64,000 nucleotides of DNA from Eriocheir sinensis (GCF_024679095.1 NC_066517.1:18334100-18398099), one strand, 5' to 3'; counted from the stretch's first letter, positions 48,930 through 62,690 are shown. A program made the numbers and translations. The notes: a model not told the origin generated them from the letters alone.

Positions 48930-49600
48930 AACATAGACTCCAATTCCCTTCCCTTCACACAAATCCCTACTTACTACCCACTGCCTGTTGGTCACTTATA
49001 CTTCTGCGGGTGTAGAGGATCAGGTGTCTCCCTTCCACACATATGTTAAGCGCTATAAGGAGGAGAGTAAAAAGAATAGGCTTTGATTCCAATTCCTTTC
49101 CCTTCTCCACTAATCCCTACTTTCTTTCCACTGGCTGTTGGTCACTTATACTTTTGCGGGTGTAGAGGATCAGGTGTCTCCCTTCCACACATCTGTTAAA
49201 CGCTAGAAATCACGAGGAGAGTACAAAGAAAAGGTTTAGATTCCAATTCCTTTCCCTTCCCCACAACTCCTCACTTGATTTCCACTTATACTTTTGCACG
49301 TGTGGAGGATTAGATGTCTCTCTTCCACACATCTGTAAAACGCTGTAATCACGAGGAGACTACACAGAATAGGTTTAAATTCCACTCCATTCCTCCCTTC
49401 TATATAATTCCTTACTCACCACACTGTATCAGGTAGTCTTTTGATCCTTACGAAATCATAGGTTTAGATTCCCTTCCCTTCCTCCCTTTCATACAATCTC
49501 TTGCTCATTCCACAGTTTTAGATCGTCTCTTGACACTCCGCAGCTGTAGGGGATTATGTAGCTTTCCTCCCTTATTCAAAAGCCATTGTAACTTGGCTTC
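48930..49600. repeat. ~150-bp tandem repeat, 4-5 copies
   Basis: TTCCAATTCCTTTCCCTTC words at about 48937, 49087, 49240 and decayed near 49380 and 49465, each followed by TCACTTATACTT-TGCG, GTGTAGAGGAT and CTTCCACACATCTGTTAA. Confidence 0.9.
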
Positions 49601-50075
49601 CACTTGACGCGGTTGCTCATTGACACAGCACACCAGACACTGAAACATTATACCGTTAACAACACACTTTCCTGCAACACGCTTTGATCAATTACCACTG
49701 CAACACCACCATCACCATCTTCATCACACCCTCATCACAAGCACTACTATCTTTTTTTTAATCCAAGGTATACGTAGTAAGAGGAGGAAGTGGGTTAGTG
49801 GTGAAGGTACGGGTGGAGGCGAAGGAAAGAGAGGAATGTACAGTTGTATGGCGTAGATTTATTAATTGTTCTGACGTAGTTATTGTTTATTTTCCCCATT
49901 ATAGTCACTCCCGCTATCACCACCACCACCACTACCACGAAGATCTAACCTATGAAGAGGAAAAGGCCTTAAGATAACCTTACGAAAAACGAAAACCTAA
50001 AGAATAAGCGCGATTACAACTTAAGCTGAATTTGTGTTTACAACAACTTTTTACGGGCATGGACGGACGCTTATC
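49601..50075. other. Single-copy sequence
   Basis: Mixed sequence with minor CACCAT and CACCACC runs. No gene recognised. Confidence 0.5.
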
Positions 50076-50079
50076 CTCC

Positions 50080-50480
50080 TTACACTCACACACACCTTCA
50101 CGCATACCCAAAAACCTCTACCTACACACACCTGCATACGAACACACCTGCACATACACATACACCTACACCTACACACACCTGCACAATCACACACCTT
50201 CATACGAACACACCTACACACACACTTACACCTACACAAACCTGCATAATCACACACCTTCATACGAACACACCTGCACTTACACACACTCACACCGACA
50301 CAAACCGGCATAATCACACACTTACACCGACACAAACCGGCATAATCACACACCTTCATACGAACACACCTGCACTGACACACACCTGCATACGAACGCA
50401 CCTGATTAGCGGACTCTTTTCTCAATTATTTTTTTATGCCCCAGAGCTGCTTCCCTTACTGAAATAACACACCTGCATAC
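50080..50480. repeat. CA-rich minisatellite
   Basis: CATACGAACACACCTGCA and CATAATCACACACCTTC modules recur from 50130 to 50478 in variable order, with frames of up to 124 codons produced by the repetition. Confidence 0.92.
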
Positions 50481-50481
50481 G

Positions 50482-50760
<279 letters not shown>

Positions 50761-50930
50761 TCCTGACGTTTCTCTCCTGTTTCTCTTTACTTCTCTCTCT
50801 CTCTTTCATTCTTTCTCTTCCTCCCTCTCACCTAATCTTTCTCATTCTCTTCCTCTTTCTCTTCCTCTGTCTCTTTCTCTTCCTCTTTCTCTTCCTCTTC
50901 CTTTTTCTCTTCCTCTTCTTCTTCATTCTC
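50761..50930. repeat. CTTCCTCTTTCT repeat
   Basis: TTTCTCTTCCTC units of about 12 bp. Confidence 0.85.
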
Positions 50931-51207
50931 CGAGATTCTTGTTTATTTTTCACTATTTACTCAAGAAAAAGATAAATGCAAGTGACGGAGAAAAAGATAA
51001 AAAGTTGCAGAAGAAAGACGAGGATGAGGAAGGAGAAAAAGTTTAGGGGCACAAAGCATACTTCCTGCCCCGAGTTCTCTCCTCCTCCTCCTCCTCCTTT
51101 TCCTCCTCTCCTCCTCTTCTCTCTCCCCCCTTCCAAACACTCAAAAAAGCTATGTATAAACTTCAAAAGCGTGTCAAATTAAGTACTGAATGAATGAATG
51201 AATGTTT

Positions 51208-51210
<3 letters not shown>
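50931..51210. other. Mixed sequence with CTC and GAAT tracts
   Basis: CTC triplets near 51079-51098 and GAAT units at 51187-51204. Nothing else recognised. Confidence 0.55.

Positions 51211-51245
<35 letters not shown>
51211..51245. repeat. (GT)n microsatellite
   Basis: GT run of about 35 bp. Confidence 0.95.
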
Positions 51246-51248
<3 letters not shown>

Positions 51249-51900
51249 AGGAATTAACAAGCCTACCACGTGTGACGGAGTTAAAAAAAAAAAAAAAACA
51301 CGGGTGAAAAAAATATCATGGGGGTAAAACGACAGTAAAAAAAGATATTGCACTGTCGCTCCTAAAGTTACAGAAAGGAAAGTAAAATATAAAAAAAAAA
51401 TAAACTGAAAAGAGTATGTGGCCTAATCATTGTAGTAGAGTAATTGAAAACTGGCAGCGCACCACAGTAGAGTTTATTGACCCTTGCTTTCCCAGACCAA
51501 TTACTTTCTCGTCGCTCAAACAGCTAAAGAAGATTAAACGATCCATAAAAAAGCGGAAGTCCGTCTGTACGCATGATTCCTTTTGTGCCGTAATTAAAAT
51601 AAGTCATCTTGTCAGCGTAGAGTTTTAACCTGATTGTTTCTTTTACCGACCAGGCCAAAGTTAATCATTTCATTGCCGCAAAAAAATAAAAAGCTGAAAA
51701 GTCTGTTGATCGTAATTAATTTTGTATAGTAATTTAAAACTGGCAGCGCTCCACCGTAGAGTTGTATCGGATTTCTCAGTGGTTGATGTGCCTTTAGCGT
51801 TCAGATTTAGCGTCAACACTCCATTTTTATTTTTATTCTATATCATTTTCTATTACCGTGATTAAGTTATTAACCCTCATAAGTCTACATAAAGAATGAT
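51246..51900. other. AT-rich sequence with one diverged duplication
   Basis: AAACTGGCAGCGC-CCAC-GTAGAGTT occurs near 51447 and 51734, about 285 bp apart. A 70-codon plus frame (51416-51628) has no recognisable family. Confidence 0.5.
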
Positions 51901-52095
51901 TACGGTGCGGATTTTTAACGTTAAATAAATAATAACATAGAAAAAATACAGTGTGGTTTTAACGTCAAATAATAAAAAAGAAAGAATACAGTGCGATTTT
52001 TACGTCAAATAAAAAAAAAGAAAGAATGGAGTCCGGTGTTCAACGTCAATTAAATAAAAAAATGAATACAATGTGGTTTCTTAACGACAAATAAA
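51900..52095. repeat. ~50-bp AT-rich tandem repeat
   Basis: AACGTCAAATAA-AAAAAA-GAATACAGTG-GGTTTTT units at about 51918, 51960, 52000, 52040 and 52083. Confidence 0.85.
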
Positions 52096-52330
52096 AAAAA
52101 AAAAAACATATAAACAATAGCGCAATACATAGTTGAGAAAAAGGACAAAAAAAAACCGCACCAAATACAAAGGAACTTGGTGAACGCAAAAAAAGGAACT
52201 CAGGTCACCGTCACAGAACACTAGGAAAGAAGGATGCATACAACCCCCCCCCCCCCCAAAAAAAAAAAAAATAGTAGAAGACAAAGCGAGGCGAAGCAAA
52301 GACCACCACCAGCAGCAGCAGCACGGCGTT
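52096..52330. other. A-rich sequence with C and A runs
   Basis: Contains a C run (about 52244-52257) immediately followed by about 14 A, then CAGCAGCAG triplets near 52310-52322. Confidence 0.6.
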
Positions 52331-52890
52331 TTAGACGAGCAAACACAGATCCGGATTTACGAGAAGACGACACAAGGAGAAACGACTCTGAAGCGACGAG
52401 GAGAGGAGAACAGGGAAAGAATGATGGACGAAGGGAAGGAAAATAGTAAGAATAGAAGGGAGGAGGAATCGAAGGGAAACAGATAAAATAAGGAAAGAAG
52501 AATGATATACTGAAAAGAACGGATAGAAAAGGACACAAACGAAAGATAGAAAGGTTGAAAGAGAGATTAATTGAAGGCTAAACAGGAAAAAGGAAAGGGA
52601 AAAGGAAAGAATAAGATAAATAAAAGAAACGACAAAGAAAGCAGAAAAGTAAGGAAGAAGGGAATGCTGGATGAAATAAAAAATACGTAAATGGATGGAA
52701 TTAAAGAAGAAATGGAAGGTTAGGAAGGAATGAAGAGAGATGAAGAGCAAAGGAACGAATAAATGAATAAAGAAAAAGAAAGAAGAAACGATAGAAGGAA
52801 AAAAAAGAATAGGCAGGGGAAAAGGGAACGAGAGGTGAAAAGGTAATAGGAGTGGAGGAAGAAGAGGAGGAGGAGGAGGAGGAGGAGGAA
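52331..52890. repeat. Polypurine block ending in (GGA)n
   Basis: GAAAGGAA-rich plus strand, then GGA triplets at about 52852-52888. Confidence 0.82.
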
Positions 52891-52909
52891 TTGCGCTGTG
52901 ACCAAATGA

Positions 52910-53370
52910 CTTCTCCCATCACCCCTTTCCACCCCAACCAACCCAAGTCACTCCAACCTTCCCTAACCACCCTTTCTCAACCCCCCCCCCCCACGTACCA
53001 CCTCTCATCACCCCAAAGTAACCCATTATCCACTTCTTTCACACCCCAGTCACCCTTTTCCTCCCCATCACCACCTTTAAAACTCCCCTTCACTCACCTT
53101 TTTCTCACCCCTTAAATCCCCCAATCACCCCTTTGTCACTCTTTAAAGCTCCCTATCACCCCTTTGCCAATCCCTTCACTCACCCCTTTGTCACCCTTTA
53201 AACTCCACTCTCACCTCTCTGTCACCCTCTAAACTCCCCCATCACCCCTTAAACTCCCCTTTGAACTCCCCTATAACCCCTTCCTCCCCCCCTTCACTCA
53301 CCCCCCAGCCTTACCCCCTTCCCTTATCCTCTCACCCCTTCTCAGCCTTCACGTCCTCTGCAGTGCGCCC
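52910..53370. repeat. C-rich minisatellite
   Basis: Modules such as TCACCCCTTTGTCACCCTTT and AAACTCCCC recur every 25-40 bp. C run at about 52981-52992. Confidence 0.88.
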
Positions 53371-53640
53371 AGGGGTCTCGTCTGCCTCTTTTTACGCCTC
53401 TCTTCCCTCTGATTACATTACGGTCAAGGAAGGTGGACTGCACGCCGGGCTTGTGTTGGTGTGTGTCTGCGTGTGTGTGGAGGGAGGAGGTGTGTGGGTA
53501 GGTGCTGTGTGTGTGTGTGTGTATTTCTGTGTGCGGTGGTCCAAGGTCCCAGTGTTGCAGAGTGTAAATTTAGAAGGCAAAGGTGGTCTGGAACTTCGCG
53601 TTGGAATAGTGTAAAGGTTTGTAGGTGAGGTTACGACGCC
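53371..53640. other. Mixed sequence with short GT tracts
   Basis: Interrupted GT at 53456-53525; the remainder is ordinary sequence. Confidence 0.5.
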
Positions 53641-53935
53641 CCGAAGCTTTTGTGGTGCAGCAAAGGTGAGCTTAGAGGGCAAAGGTGACGCTGGGAAAGT
53701 GGAGGAGGTGAACGGATGGTGAAGGGACGGAAGGCTAAGGTGGTGGATAAATCAAGGAGAGAGCTAAAGTGGCGGGTGGAAAGGTGGATGGATGTTGAAG
53801 AGTGTGAGGTAAAGATGAAAGAGTGGAAGATTTGTGGATACGTTGATTGGCACTATATAAAAGATGAAGGTGGATGATCGGACAGGTGGGCAGAGGGTGA
53901 AAGAGGTCAAGGTGGAGGAGGTTAAGTTAGTGGAT
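53641..53935. repeat. GGTGGA/AAGGTG-rich degenerate repeat
   Basis: AAAGGTG, GGTGGATG and GGTGGAG words recur without fixed spacing. Confidence 0.6.
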
Positions 53936-54740
<805 letters not shown>

Positions 54741-56748
54741 TGTGTGTGCATGCCTGGTTGTGTGTGTGTATGTCTGATTGTGTGCGTATGCCTGGTTGTG
54801 TGTGTGTATGCCTGGTTGTGTGTGTGTATGGCTAATTGTGTGTGTGTATGCATGGTTGTGTGTGTGTATGCCTGGTTGTGTGTGTGTATGCCTGGTTGTG
54901 TGAGTGTATGCCTGGTTGTGTGAGTGTATGCCTGGTTGTGTGTGTGTATGCCTGGTTGTGTGAGTGTATGCCTGGTTGTGTGAGTGTATGCCTGGTTGTG
55001 TGTGTATGCCTGGTTGTGTGAGTGTATGCCTGGTTGTGTGAGTGTATGCCTGGTTGTGTGTGTGTATGCCTGGTTGTGTGAGTGTATGAGTGGTTGTGTG
55101 TGTGTATGCCTGGTTGTGTGTGTGTGTATGCCTGGTTGTGTGTGTGTATGCCTGGTTGTGTGTGTGTATGCCTGGTTGTGTGTGTGTATGCCTGGTTGTG
55201 TGTGTGTATGCCTGGTTGTGTGTGTGTATGCCTGGTTGTGTGAGTGTATGCCTGGTTGTGTGAGTGTATGCCTGGTTGTGTGTGTGTATGCCTGGTTGTG
55301 TGTGTGTATGCCTGGTTGTGTGTGTATGCCTGGTTGTGTGTATGTATGCCTGGTTGTGTGTGTGTGCCTGGTTGTGTGAGTGTATGCCTGGTTGTGTGAG
55401 TGTATGCCTGGTTGTGTGTGTGTATGCCTGGTTGTGTGTGTGTATGCCTGGTTGTGTGAGTGTATGCCTGGTTGTGTGAGTGTATGCCTGGTTGTGTGTG
55501 TGTATGCCTGGTTGTGTGAGTGTATGCCTGGTTGTGTGTGTGTATGCCTGGTTGTGTGAGTGTATGCCTGGTTGTGTGAGTGTATGCCTGGTTGTGTGAG
55601 TGTATGCCTGGTTGTGTGTGTGTATGCCTGGTTGTGTGAGTGTATGCCTGGTTGTGTGAGTGTATGCCTGGTTGTGTGTGTGTATGCCTGGTTGTGTGAG
55701 TGTATGCCTGGTTGTGTGAGTGTATGCCTGGTTGTGTGAGTGTATGCCTGGTTGTGTGAGTGTATGCCTGGTTGTGTGTGTGTATGCCTGGTTGTGTGAG
55801 TGTATGCCTGGTTGTGTGTGTGTATGCCTGGTTGTGTGTGTGTGTGCCTGGTTGTGTGAGTGTATGCCTGGTTGTGTGTGTGTATGCCTGGTTGTGTGTG
55901 TGTATGCCTGGTTGTGTGAGTGTATGCCTGGTTGTGTGAGTGTATGCCTGGTTGTGTGAGTGTATGCCTGGTTGTGTGAGTGTATGCCTGGTTGTGTGAG
56001 TGTATGCCTGGTTGTGTGTGTGTATGCCTGGTTGTGTGTGTGTATGCCTGGTTGTGTGTATGTATGCCTGGTTGTGTGTGTGCCTGGTTGTGAGTGTATG
56101 CCTGGTTGTGTGAGTGTATGCCTGGTTGTGTGTGTGTATGCCTGGTTGTGTGTGTGTATACCTGGTTGTGTGTATGTATGCCTGGTTGTGTGTGTGTGCC
56201 TGGTTGTGTGAGTGTATGCCTGGTTGTGTGGTATGCCTGGTTGTGTGAGTGTATGCCTGGTTGTGTGAGTGTATGCCGGGTTGTTTGTGTGTATGCCTGG
56301 TTGTGTGTGTGTATGCCTGGTTGTGTGAATGTATGCCTGGTTGTGTGAGTGTATGCCTGGTTGTGTGTGTGTATGCCTGGTTGTGTGAGTGTATGCCTGG
56401 TTGTGTGTGTGTATGCCTGGTTGTGTGAGTGTATGCCTGGTTGTGTGAGTGTATGCCTGGTTGTGTGTGTGTATGCCTGGTTGTGTGTGTGTATGCCTGG
56501 TTGTGTGAGTGTATGCCTGGTTGTGTGAGTGTATGCCTGGTTGTGTGAGTGTATGCCTGGTTGTGTGTGTGTATGCCTGGTTGTGTGTGTGTATGCCTGG
56601 TTGAGTGAGTGTATGCATGGTTGTGTGTGTGTATGCCTGGGTGTGTGTGTGTATGCCTGGTTGTGTGTGTGTATGCCTGGTTGTGTGAGTGTATGCCTGG
56701 TTGTGTGAGTGTATGCCTGGTTGTGTGAGTGTATGCCTGGTTGTGTGT
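54741..56748. repeat. 20-bp minisatellite, ~100 copies
   Basis: The unit TGCCTGGTTGTGTGTGTGTA repeats for 2.0 kb, with two main variants (GTGTGTGT and GTGAGTGT) and rare length variants. Because 20 is not a multiple of 3, all frames pass through the same three phases, and two overlapping minus-strand frames of 665 and 755 codons stay open (HTHNQAYTHTTRH-like). They are repeat translations. Confidence 0.98.
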
Positions 56749-56935
56749 ATGTCTGTCCTCTTTTTCCTCTTCCCTGCGTCAAATAAACGTCAGGCGTCTC
56801 CCTCACTCCCTCACTCGCTGCCGCACGTGTCTCCCCGCCTGTCTGTCGTTCCTGCGCTCCGCTCGTGTTAGTGTGTCCGTTTTTTGCTTGCGTCAACCTT
56901 CTTACCTGTCACGAGGCTCAGGTGATTAACTTCGT
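56749..56935. other. Single-copy junction
   Basis: Ordinary CpG-containing sequence. The 755-codon minus frame starts inside it, which does not make the frame a gene. Confidence 0.5.
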
Positions 56936-56937
56936 AT

Positions 56938-56998
56938 GTGTGTGTGTGTGGGGGGGGGGGGGGAGGGTTCATATGTGTGTGTGGCGGGGGGGAGCGTT

Positions 56999-57047
<49 letters not shown>
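56938..57047. repeat. (GT)n with G runs
   Basis: GT run, about 14 G near 56950-56963, GGGGGG near 56986, then GT 57001-57047. Confidence 0.95.
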
Positions 57048-57048
<1 letters not shown>

Positions 57049-57217
57049 CTAAGCACTTTAAATTCTCGTCCCCCCGGAGCCGTCTCTTCATGCATAACAA
57101 GAGGTTCAGCTTTTTACGCGTGTTGTGAGAATTCCAAGGTTACGGCGAATTGTTTAAAGCATGAACAACTCTTATGCCGGGGTCTGGGTGGGGAGGGGAG
57201 GGGTTGTGTCGGGGGAA
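57048..57217. other. Single-copy sequence
   Basis: Ordinary complexity, ending in GGGGAGGGGAGGGG. Confidence 0.45.
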
Positions 57218-57233
57218 GGGGTTGTGTGTGTGT

Positions 57234-57279
<46 letters not shown>
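57218..57279. repeat. (GT)n microsatellite
   Basis: GT run of about 60 bp with one ACGT interruption. Confidence 0.95.
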
Positions 57280-57281
<2 letters not shown>

Positions 57282-57675
57282 ATATGAGAGAAAATAATAG
57301 GGTAAATTAATTAATATGAATGAGTGAGTGAGTGAGTGATTGGGTGAATTTGTGACAGACTGAATGAAGATAAAATTGGCTGCATGAAATTTGAAGGAGA
57401 CAGACAACGAACAAAGAAAGAAAATAGGTAAAGAGCTTTAGAAATTTAAACTATTACCTCTCCTAATAAAATAAAATGTTACCACACAAGATATGCAGCC
57501 AGCGAGCAATAGAAAACTGGTAAAAATAAAGTAGTAATACCCCCAAAAAAACTGCAACATCAATGAAAAGCCAAAAAAAAAAAAGGAAAACCTACACACT
57601 AAAGAAAAACACAAAGGTCAATACATGAAAATAGAACACACAGAAACACTCACAACAAAACACCTACACACACAA
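57280..57675. other. A-rich single-copy sequence
   Basis: A short GTGA tract at about 57322-57340, then A-rich sequence. Nothing recognised. Confidence 0.55.
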
Positions 57676-57795
57676 TTTAGGGTTATGGTGGTGGCGGTGG
57701 TGGTGTCGGTGGCGAGGGTGGTGGTGGTGGGAGGGATGTGGAGGTAGAGGTGGCGAGGGTGGTGGTGGGAGGGATGTGGAGGTAGAGGTGGCGTG
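57676..57795. repeat. GGT/GGC tract with ~47-bp duplication
   Basis: GGGAGGGATGTGGAGGTAGA followed by GGTGGCG occurs twice, after GGTGGTGGCGGTGG triplets. Confidence 0.9.
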
Positions 57796-57910
57796 ATCCG
57801 CAGAGCCAAGTCGATCTCGGCAAACAGCAAATCACTAAAAAAAAAAATCACAAGGTCAAAAACAGACTTGCAGGATCGACTTGACCTTGACAAGAAACGT
57901 TCATGATGCA
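57796..57910. other. Short single-copy sequence with AAGGTCA words
   Basis: AAGGTCA at 57852-57858 and its inverse TGACCTT at 57882-57888. The second, within TTGACCTTGA, is a perfect NR5A/FTZ-F1-type site when read on the minus strand (TCAAGGTCA). A chance match is likely in 64 kb. Confidence 0.25.
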
Positions 57911-58165
57911 GTGTTACGAAGGGGAGAGAGAAGGGAGAGGAAGAGGAAGGAGAGAGGGAAGAGAAAGGAGAGAGGAAAGAAGGAGAGTGGAGAGGATAGA
58001 GAAAGGGAAGGGACGAAAGGAGATGGGAGAGAGAGGGAAAAAATTATAAGGGTCAGGTTAGAGATAGAGGGATTGGAGTGCAATGTAAAATAAAGGAGAG
58101 GGAACAGAGGGAAGAGGAGAGGAAGGAGAGGAAAATAATAATGGGGAAATTAAAGGAATAAAAGG

Positions 58166-58213
<48 letters not shown>

Positions 58214-58560
58214 AAGATGATAAGGGTCAGAAGAGAGGAAAGTGGAGAGGGGTAGAGGAAATGAAGTGCACTGCAAAATAAAGGATAGGAAAGAGAGACA
58301 AAAGAAGAGGAAGAAAGGGAAAAAGATGACTGGGAAAGAGTAATGAAGGGGAGAGTAAAGTGGAGGAGGAAGAAGGGTCAAGGTGCCGTAATAAAGAAAG
58401 GAAAGGGCTGAAAGGGAAGAGGAGTGTTAGGAGACAAAAAGATGATTAAGTAAGGGAAGTGAAGGGGAGAGAGGGAGAGCACCAGGAAGAGGAAGTCAAA
58501 ACTGAGGGGAGAGATTAGAATGGGGAAGGAGTGCCAGGGAAGAGGAGGGAAAAGAAGAAT
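57911..58560. repeat. Polypurine block with duplicated segment
   Basis: ATAAGGGTCAG followed by CAATGTAAAATAAAGGA (58046-58097) resembles 58219-58285. A GA run sits at 58169-58209. Confidence 0.83.
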
Positions 58561-59073
58561 GGATTAGCCAAAATATGGAAGGTAAAGGGATATAAAAAGA
58601 AAGAAAAGGGGTGAAGAGAGAAAAGTACGCAGGTAATGAAAGGGATGTGAAGGGAAGGACGAATCACACAAGAAGATAAAGAAGAAGAGGTGAAGAAAAC
58701 AGGGAGAAAGAGAGAGGTGATAAGGGAGGAACGAGAAGAAAAGCGACGAAAAGAAACAGGTAGCGAAAGAAAGAGAAGTGAATATGTGAAAAGAAAATTG
58801 AGAAGACAGGAAAATAAGAGAAAAAAGCTGTGGAGAAAAGGGGAAAAGCGATAAGTGAAAAAGAAGAAAACAAAAAAGAGAAGAGAAAACGAAACGGAGC
58901 AGGGAAATAAGAAAACAAAAGGAAGAAAAGAAAAAAAGGAGGATCAAAGATGGTAAATAAAAGAATGAAGGAAGAGAAAATAGGAAAACGAAAACGAGAA
59001 TGAAAAAGGAGAGAAAGTTGGAGAGACGAGAGTTAACTGTTAGAACGTCCCTAAGGGGGCAATATACAATCAC

Positions 59074-59077
<4 letters not shown>
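58561..59077. repeat. Polypurine block
   Basis: GAAAAGAAAA-rich plus strand. The 223-codon minus frame is F/S/L composition. Confidence 0.82.

Positions 59078-59154
<77 letters not shown>
59078..59154. repeat. (GA)n microsatellite
   Basis: Perfect GA run of about 77 bp. Confidence 0.97.
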
Positions 59155-59157
<3 letters not shown>

Positions 59158-59213
59158 GAAATGCGACGCAAATCCATTGATCATCTTGTGGCCGTTTACT
59201 GCATTAGGTCCGG

Positions 59214-59444
59214 GGTGACTGACCGACTGACTCACTGACTGACTGACTGGCTAACTAACTGACTGACCAACTGACTGACTGACTGAACTAACTGAACTGG
59301 CCGACTAACTGACTGACCAACTGACTGATTGACTGTACTGAACTGAACGATTGACTGACTGGCTAACTAACTGACTGACCAAATGCCTGACTGAACTGAA
59401 CTGGCCGACTTAATGATTGACTGACTGACTGACTGACTGATTAC

Positions 59445-59448
<4 letters not shown>
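59214..59448. repeat. (GACT)n tract
   Basis: CTGACTGACTGACC and GAACTGAACTGG units, a GACT tetranucleotide repeat with an about 40-60-bp modular overlay. Confidence 0.95.

Positions 59449-59488
<40 letters not shown>
59448..59488. repeat. (GA)n microsatellite
   Basis: GA run of about 40 bp directly after the GACT tract. Confidence 0.96.
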
Positions 59489-59491
<3 letters not shown>

Positions 59492-59694
59492 ATGAGTGAA
59501 TTGATTACCTGAAGAAACACTTGAGATCATAAACTACTAAAGAAAATGCAGGTGTGTGCGGTTAGTGTTTGACGATAGTAATAATTTATTTTTATTGTGA
59601 CCAAGGTGAGAAGATTTTTGTTTGCCTTAGTATTGACTCTTGCGTTTATGGATTGAGCTACTTTTAGAACGTAATGTGTTTGCAGGGGGGTGGG

Positions 59695-59696
<2 letters not shown>

Positions 59697-59747
<51 letters not shown>
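59697..59747. repeat. (GT)n microsatellite
   Basis: GT run of about 51 bp. Confidence 0.96.
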
Positions 59748-59749
<2 letters not shown>

Positions 59750-59752
<3 letters not shown>

Positions 59753-59985
59753 GAGAGAGTAAGAGGGTAAGAGAGAGAGAAATGAAGACCAATGATATTA
59801 AGAAGTAAAAATGTGGTAAAATTTAAGAAAAAATTAAAACTAATGCATGAAGAAGAGAGAGAGAGAGAGAGAGAGAGGTAAAAAAAGAAAAAGGAAATGA
59901 AGACCAATGATAGGAAGAAGTAAAAATGTGGTAAAATTGAAGAAAAGATTAAAACTAATGCATAAAGAAGAGAGAGAGCTGCGAC
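59750..59985. repeat. ~115-bp tandem duplication
   Basis: AATGAAGACCAATGATA at about 59781 and 59897, followed in both by AAGAAGTAAAAATGTGGTAA and AACTAATGCAT-AAGAAGAGAG. Confidence 0.95.
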
Positions 59986-60642
<657 letters not shown>

Positions 60643-60903
60643 GCCTTCGATTTCACTTTCCTTCATTAAAATATTTTCACGTTTTTTTCTCCTTCCCTTT
60701 AAAAATATCACACTTCAACATTTTCGTTTTCATCCTCACACTTTTCTTTGCTTCACATTTCTTTATATATATATCACGCGTCTGAATTTTATGCTCGGAA
60801 GGTTATTTTTTTTTTGAGTGTCTGGTATTTTTTTTTCTTTTAACATCCTTCTCCTAAACCTTCAGCAGATACATCTTTTACATAATGCAAACTTCCACCC
60901 CTA

Positions 60904-61100
<197 letters not shown>

Positions 61101-61239
61101 TTGAGTTTTCCTTTTCATCTCTAGTTTCGTTTATTTTCCTTCTTTTTTCTTGCTTTTATTTTGTTTTGTATTTTATTCCTGCGCCTTTATCCTTCCCTTC
61201 CTTTCCCCTGTTTGCACTGTCTTCAAAGCGGTGTGTGTC

Positions 61240-61240
61240 T

Positions 61241-61311
<71 letters not shown>
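61240..61311. repeat. (GT)n microsatellite
   Basis: GT run of about 70 bp. Confidence 0.96.
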
Positions 61312-61312
<1 letters not shown>

Positions 61313-61537
61313 AAGCTTCTTTCTTCTTTTCTTTTCTCCTCGCGTTCTCTCGCATGCATCCTCTTCAATGTACATTTTCCTCTTTATTATGTTCCTCTTC
61401 TTCTCTCTCGTCCTCCTCCTCCTTCTGCTCCTCCTCCTTTGCTTCCTCCGCTGTTGACATTTTCTCTTTAATTCTTGCTCCAACTTATCCTTTTAAGAAG
61501 ATTAATGTAACTGTATGTTGACGCTACTGCTTTTGTT
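61312..61537. other. Pyrimidine-rich spacer
   Basis: T/C-rich with a short CTC tract; nothing recognised. Confidence 0.55.
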
Positions 61538-61566
61538 ACTACTACTACTACTACTACTACTACTAC
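61538..61566. repeat. (ACT)n microsatellite
   Basis: About 29 bp of ACT units. Confidence 0.94.
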
Positions 61567-61634
61567 AGCATCCATTAAATTTTTCCTTTTTTATTTTTTA
61601 TTTATATACCTTCCCCGAATTCCGGTCTCTAAGT

Positions 61635-61637
<3 letters not shown>

Positions 61638-61707
<70 letters not shown>

Positions 61708-61716
61708 TCTCTTCAC

Positions 61717-61792
<76 letters not shown>
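61638..61792. repeat. (TC)n microsatellite, interrupted
   Basis: TC 61638-61702, a short CTCTCTTCACCCCC interruption, then TC 61721-61792 with one CC. Confidence 0.96.
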
Positions 61793-62073
61793 TCTTTCTG
61801 GTCTCTCATCTCCTTGCCTCCTCAGCCTCCCTCTCCTCCCCGTCCCTCTCCTCCTCATTTCCTTAGCGTCTCCCTCCTCCTCCTCCTCCTCCTCCTCCTC
61901 CTCTTCCGCTCTCCCACGTGATGTATGTTAGCCCTGTGTAACTCATCCCAACACACTCTTTTCACACACCCTCGGCGCTGACAAACACACACACACGCAC
62001 ACACACACACGTACACGTACACACATATACTCTCTCACCCACATATATACACGTCTTCCTTTCTTCCTTTGTG
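61793..62073. other. CTC tract and CA-rich spacer
   Basis: CTC triplets at about 61870-61902, then CACACACG and ACACGTACAC words to about 62030. Confidence 0.7.

Positions 62074-62120
<47 letters not shown>
62074..62120. repeat. (GT)n microsatellite
   Basis: GT run of about 46 bp. Confidence 0.96.
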
Positions 62121-62124
<4 letters not shown>

Positions 62125-62235
62125 ATTTCCGCAGTTTTCTACGCCATAATTTAAACATGAAGGCCACAGACAGAAATTTCAATAGCCCCATAACAATAAT
62201 AAGAATAAGAATAAGTAAGAAAAAGGAAAAGGCAA

Positions 62236-62299
62236 AGAAGAAGAAGAAGAAGAAGAGTAATAATGAGACTACTTCTACTACTACTACTACTACTACTAC

Positions 62300-62355
<56 letters not shown>

Positions 62356-62356
62356 T
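62236..62356. repeat. Compound (GAA)n-(ACT)n-(AAT)n tract
   Basis: GAA 62236-62255, ACT 62268-62300 and AAT 62300-62355. Poly-Asn, poly-Thr and poly-Ile frames are artefacts. Confidence 0.95.
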
Positions 62357-62690
62357 TGGTGGTGGAAATGCTTCTCCTCCTCATTCTTTTCCTGTACATT
62401 TTCCGGCCGCGTAATCTTGTGTTTGCGATGTTCATAACTCCGCGTTGCTGTCCCGTAAGATTGCTCGCTTCATGCCCTCTACGTCTTCCTTTTACTTCTG
62501 CAAGATTCTTCTCTAAAGCCTTTGCCAGAATTACGTGAGACTCCTCCATCTCTCTTTTTCGGACTCGTGTTTTCACTTCGTAAAACACAAACGCGCAGTT
62601 TCTTATTTCTTAACAGATGGTGATAGTTATTTTTCCTCTTTTCAACTTCCTCTGTCTTGATTTTTTGGGAACAGCTTCTGACGTACATTG
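62357..62690. other. Single-copy sequence with non-repetitive frame
   Basis: A minus-strand frame (62588 down to about 62360, roughly 75 codons before it enters the AAT tract) is basic and not low-complexity, containing MEESHVILAKALEKNL. No family recognised, no splice or promoter evidence; retained only as a candidate. Confidence 0.2.

Noticed and set aside
57845..57895. FTZ-F1/nuclear-receptor enhancer
   Set aside because: One perfect 9-bp word and one half-site are expected by chance in 64 kb and there is no supporting context.
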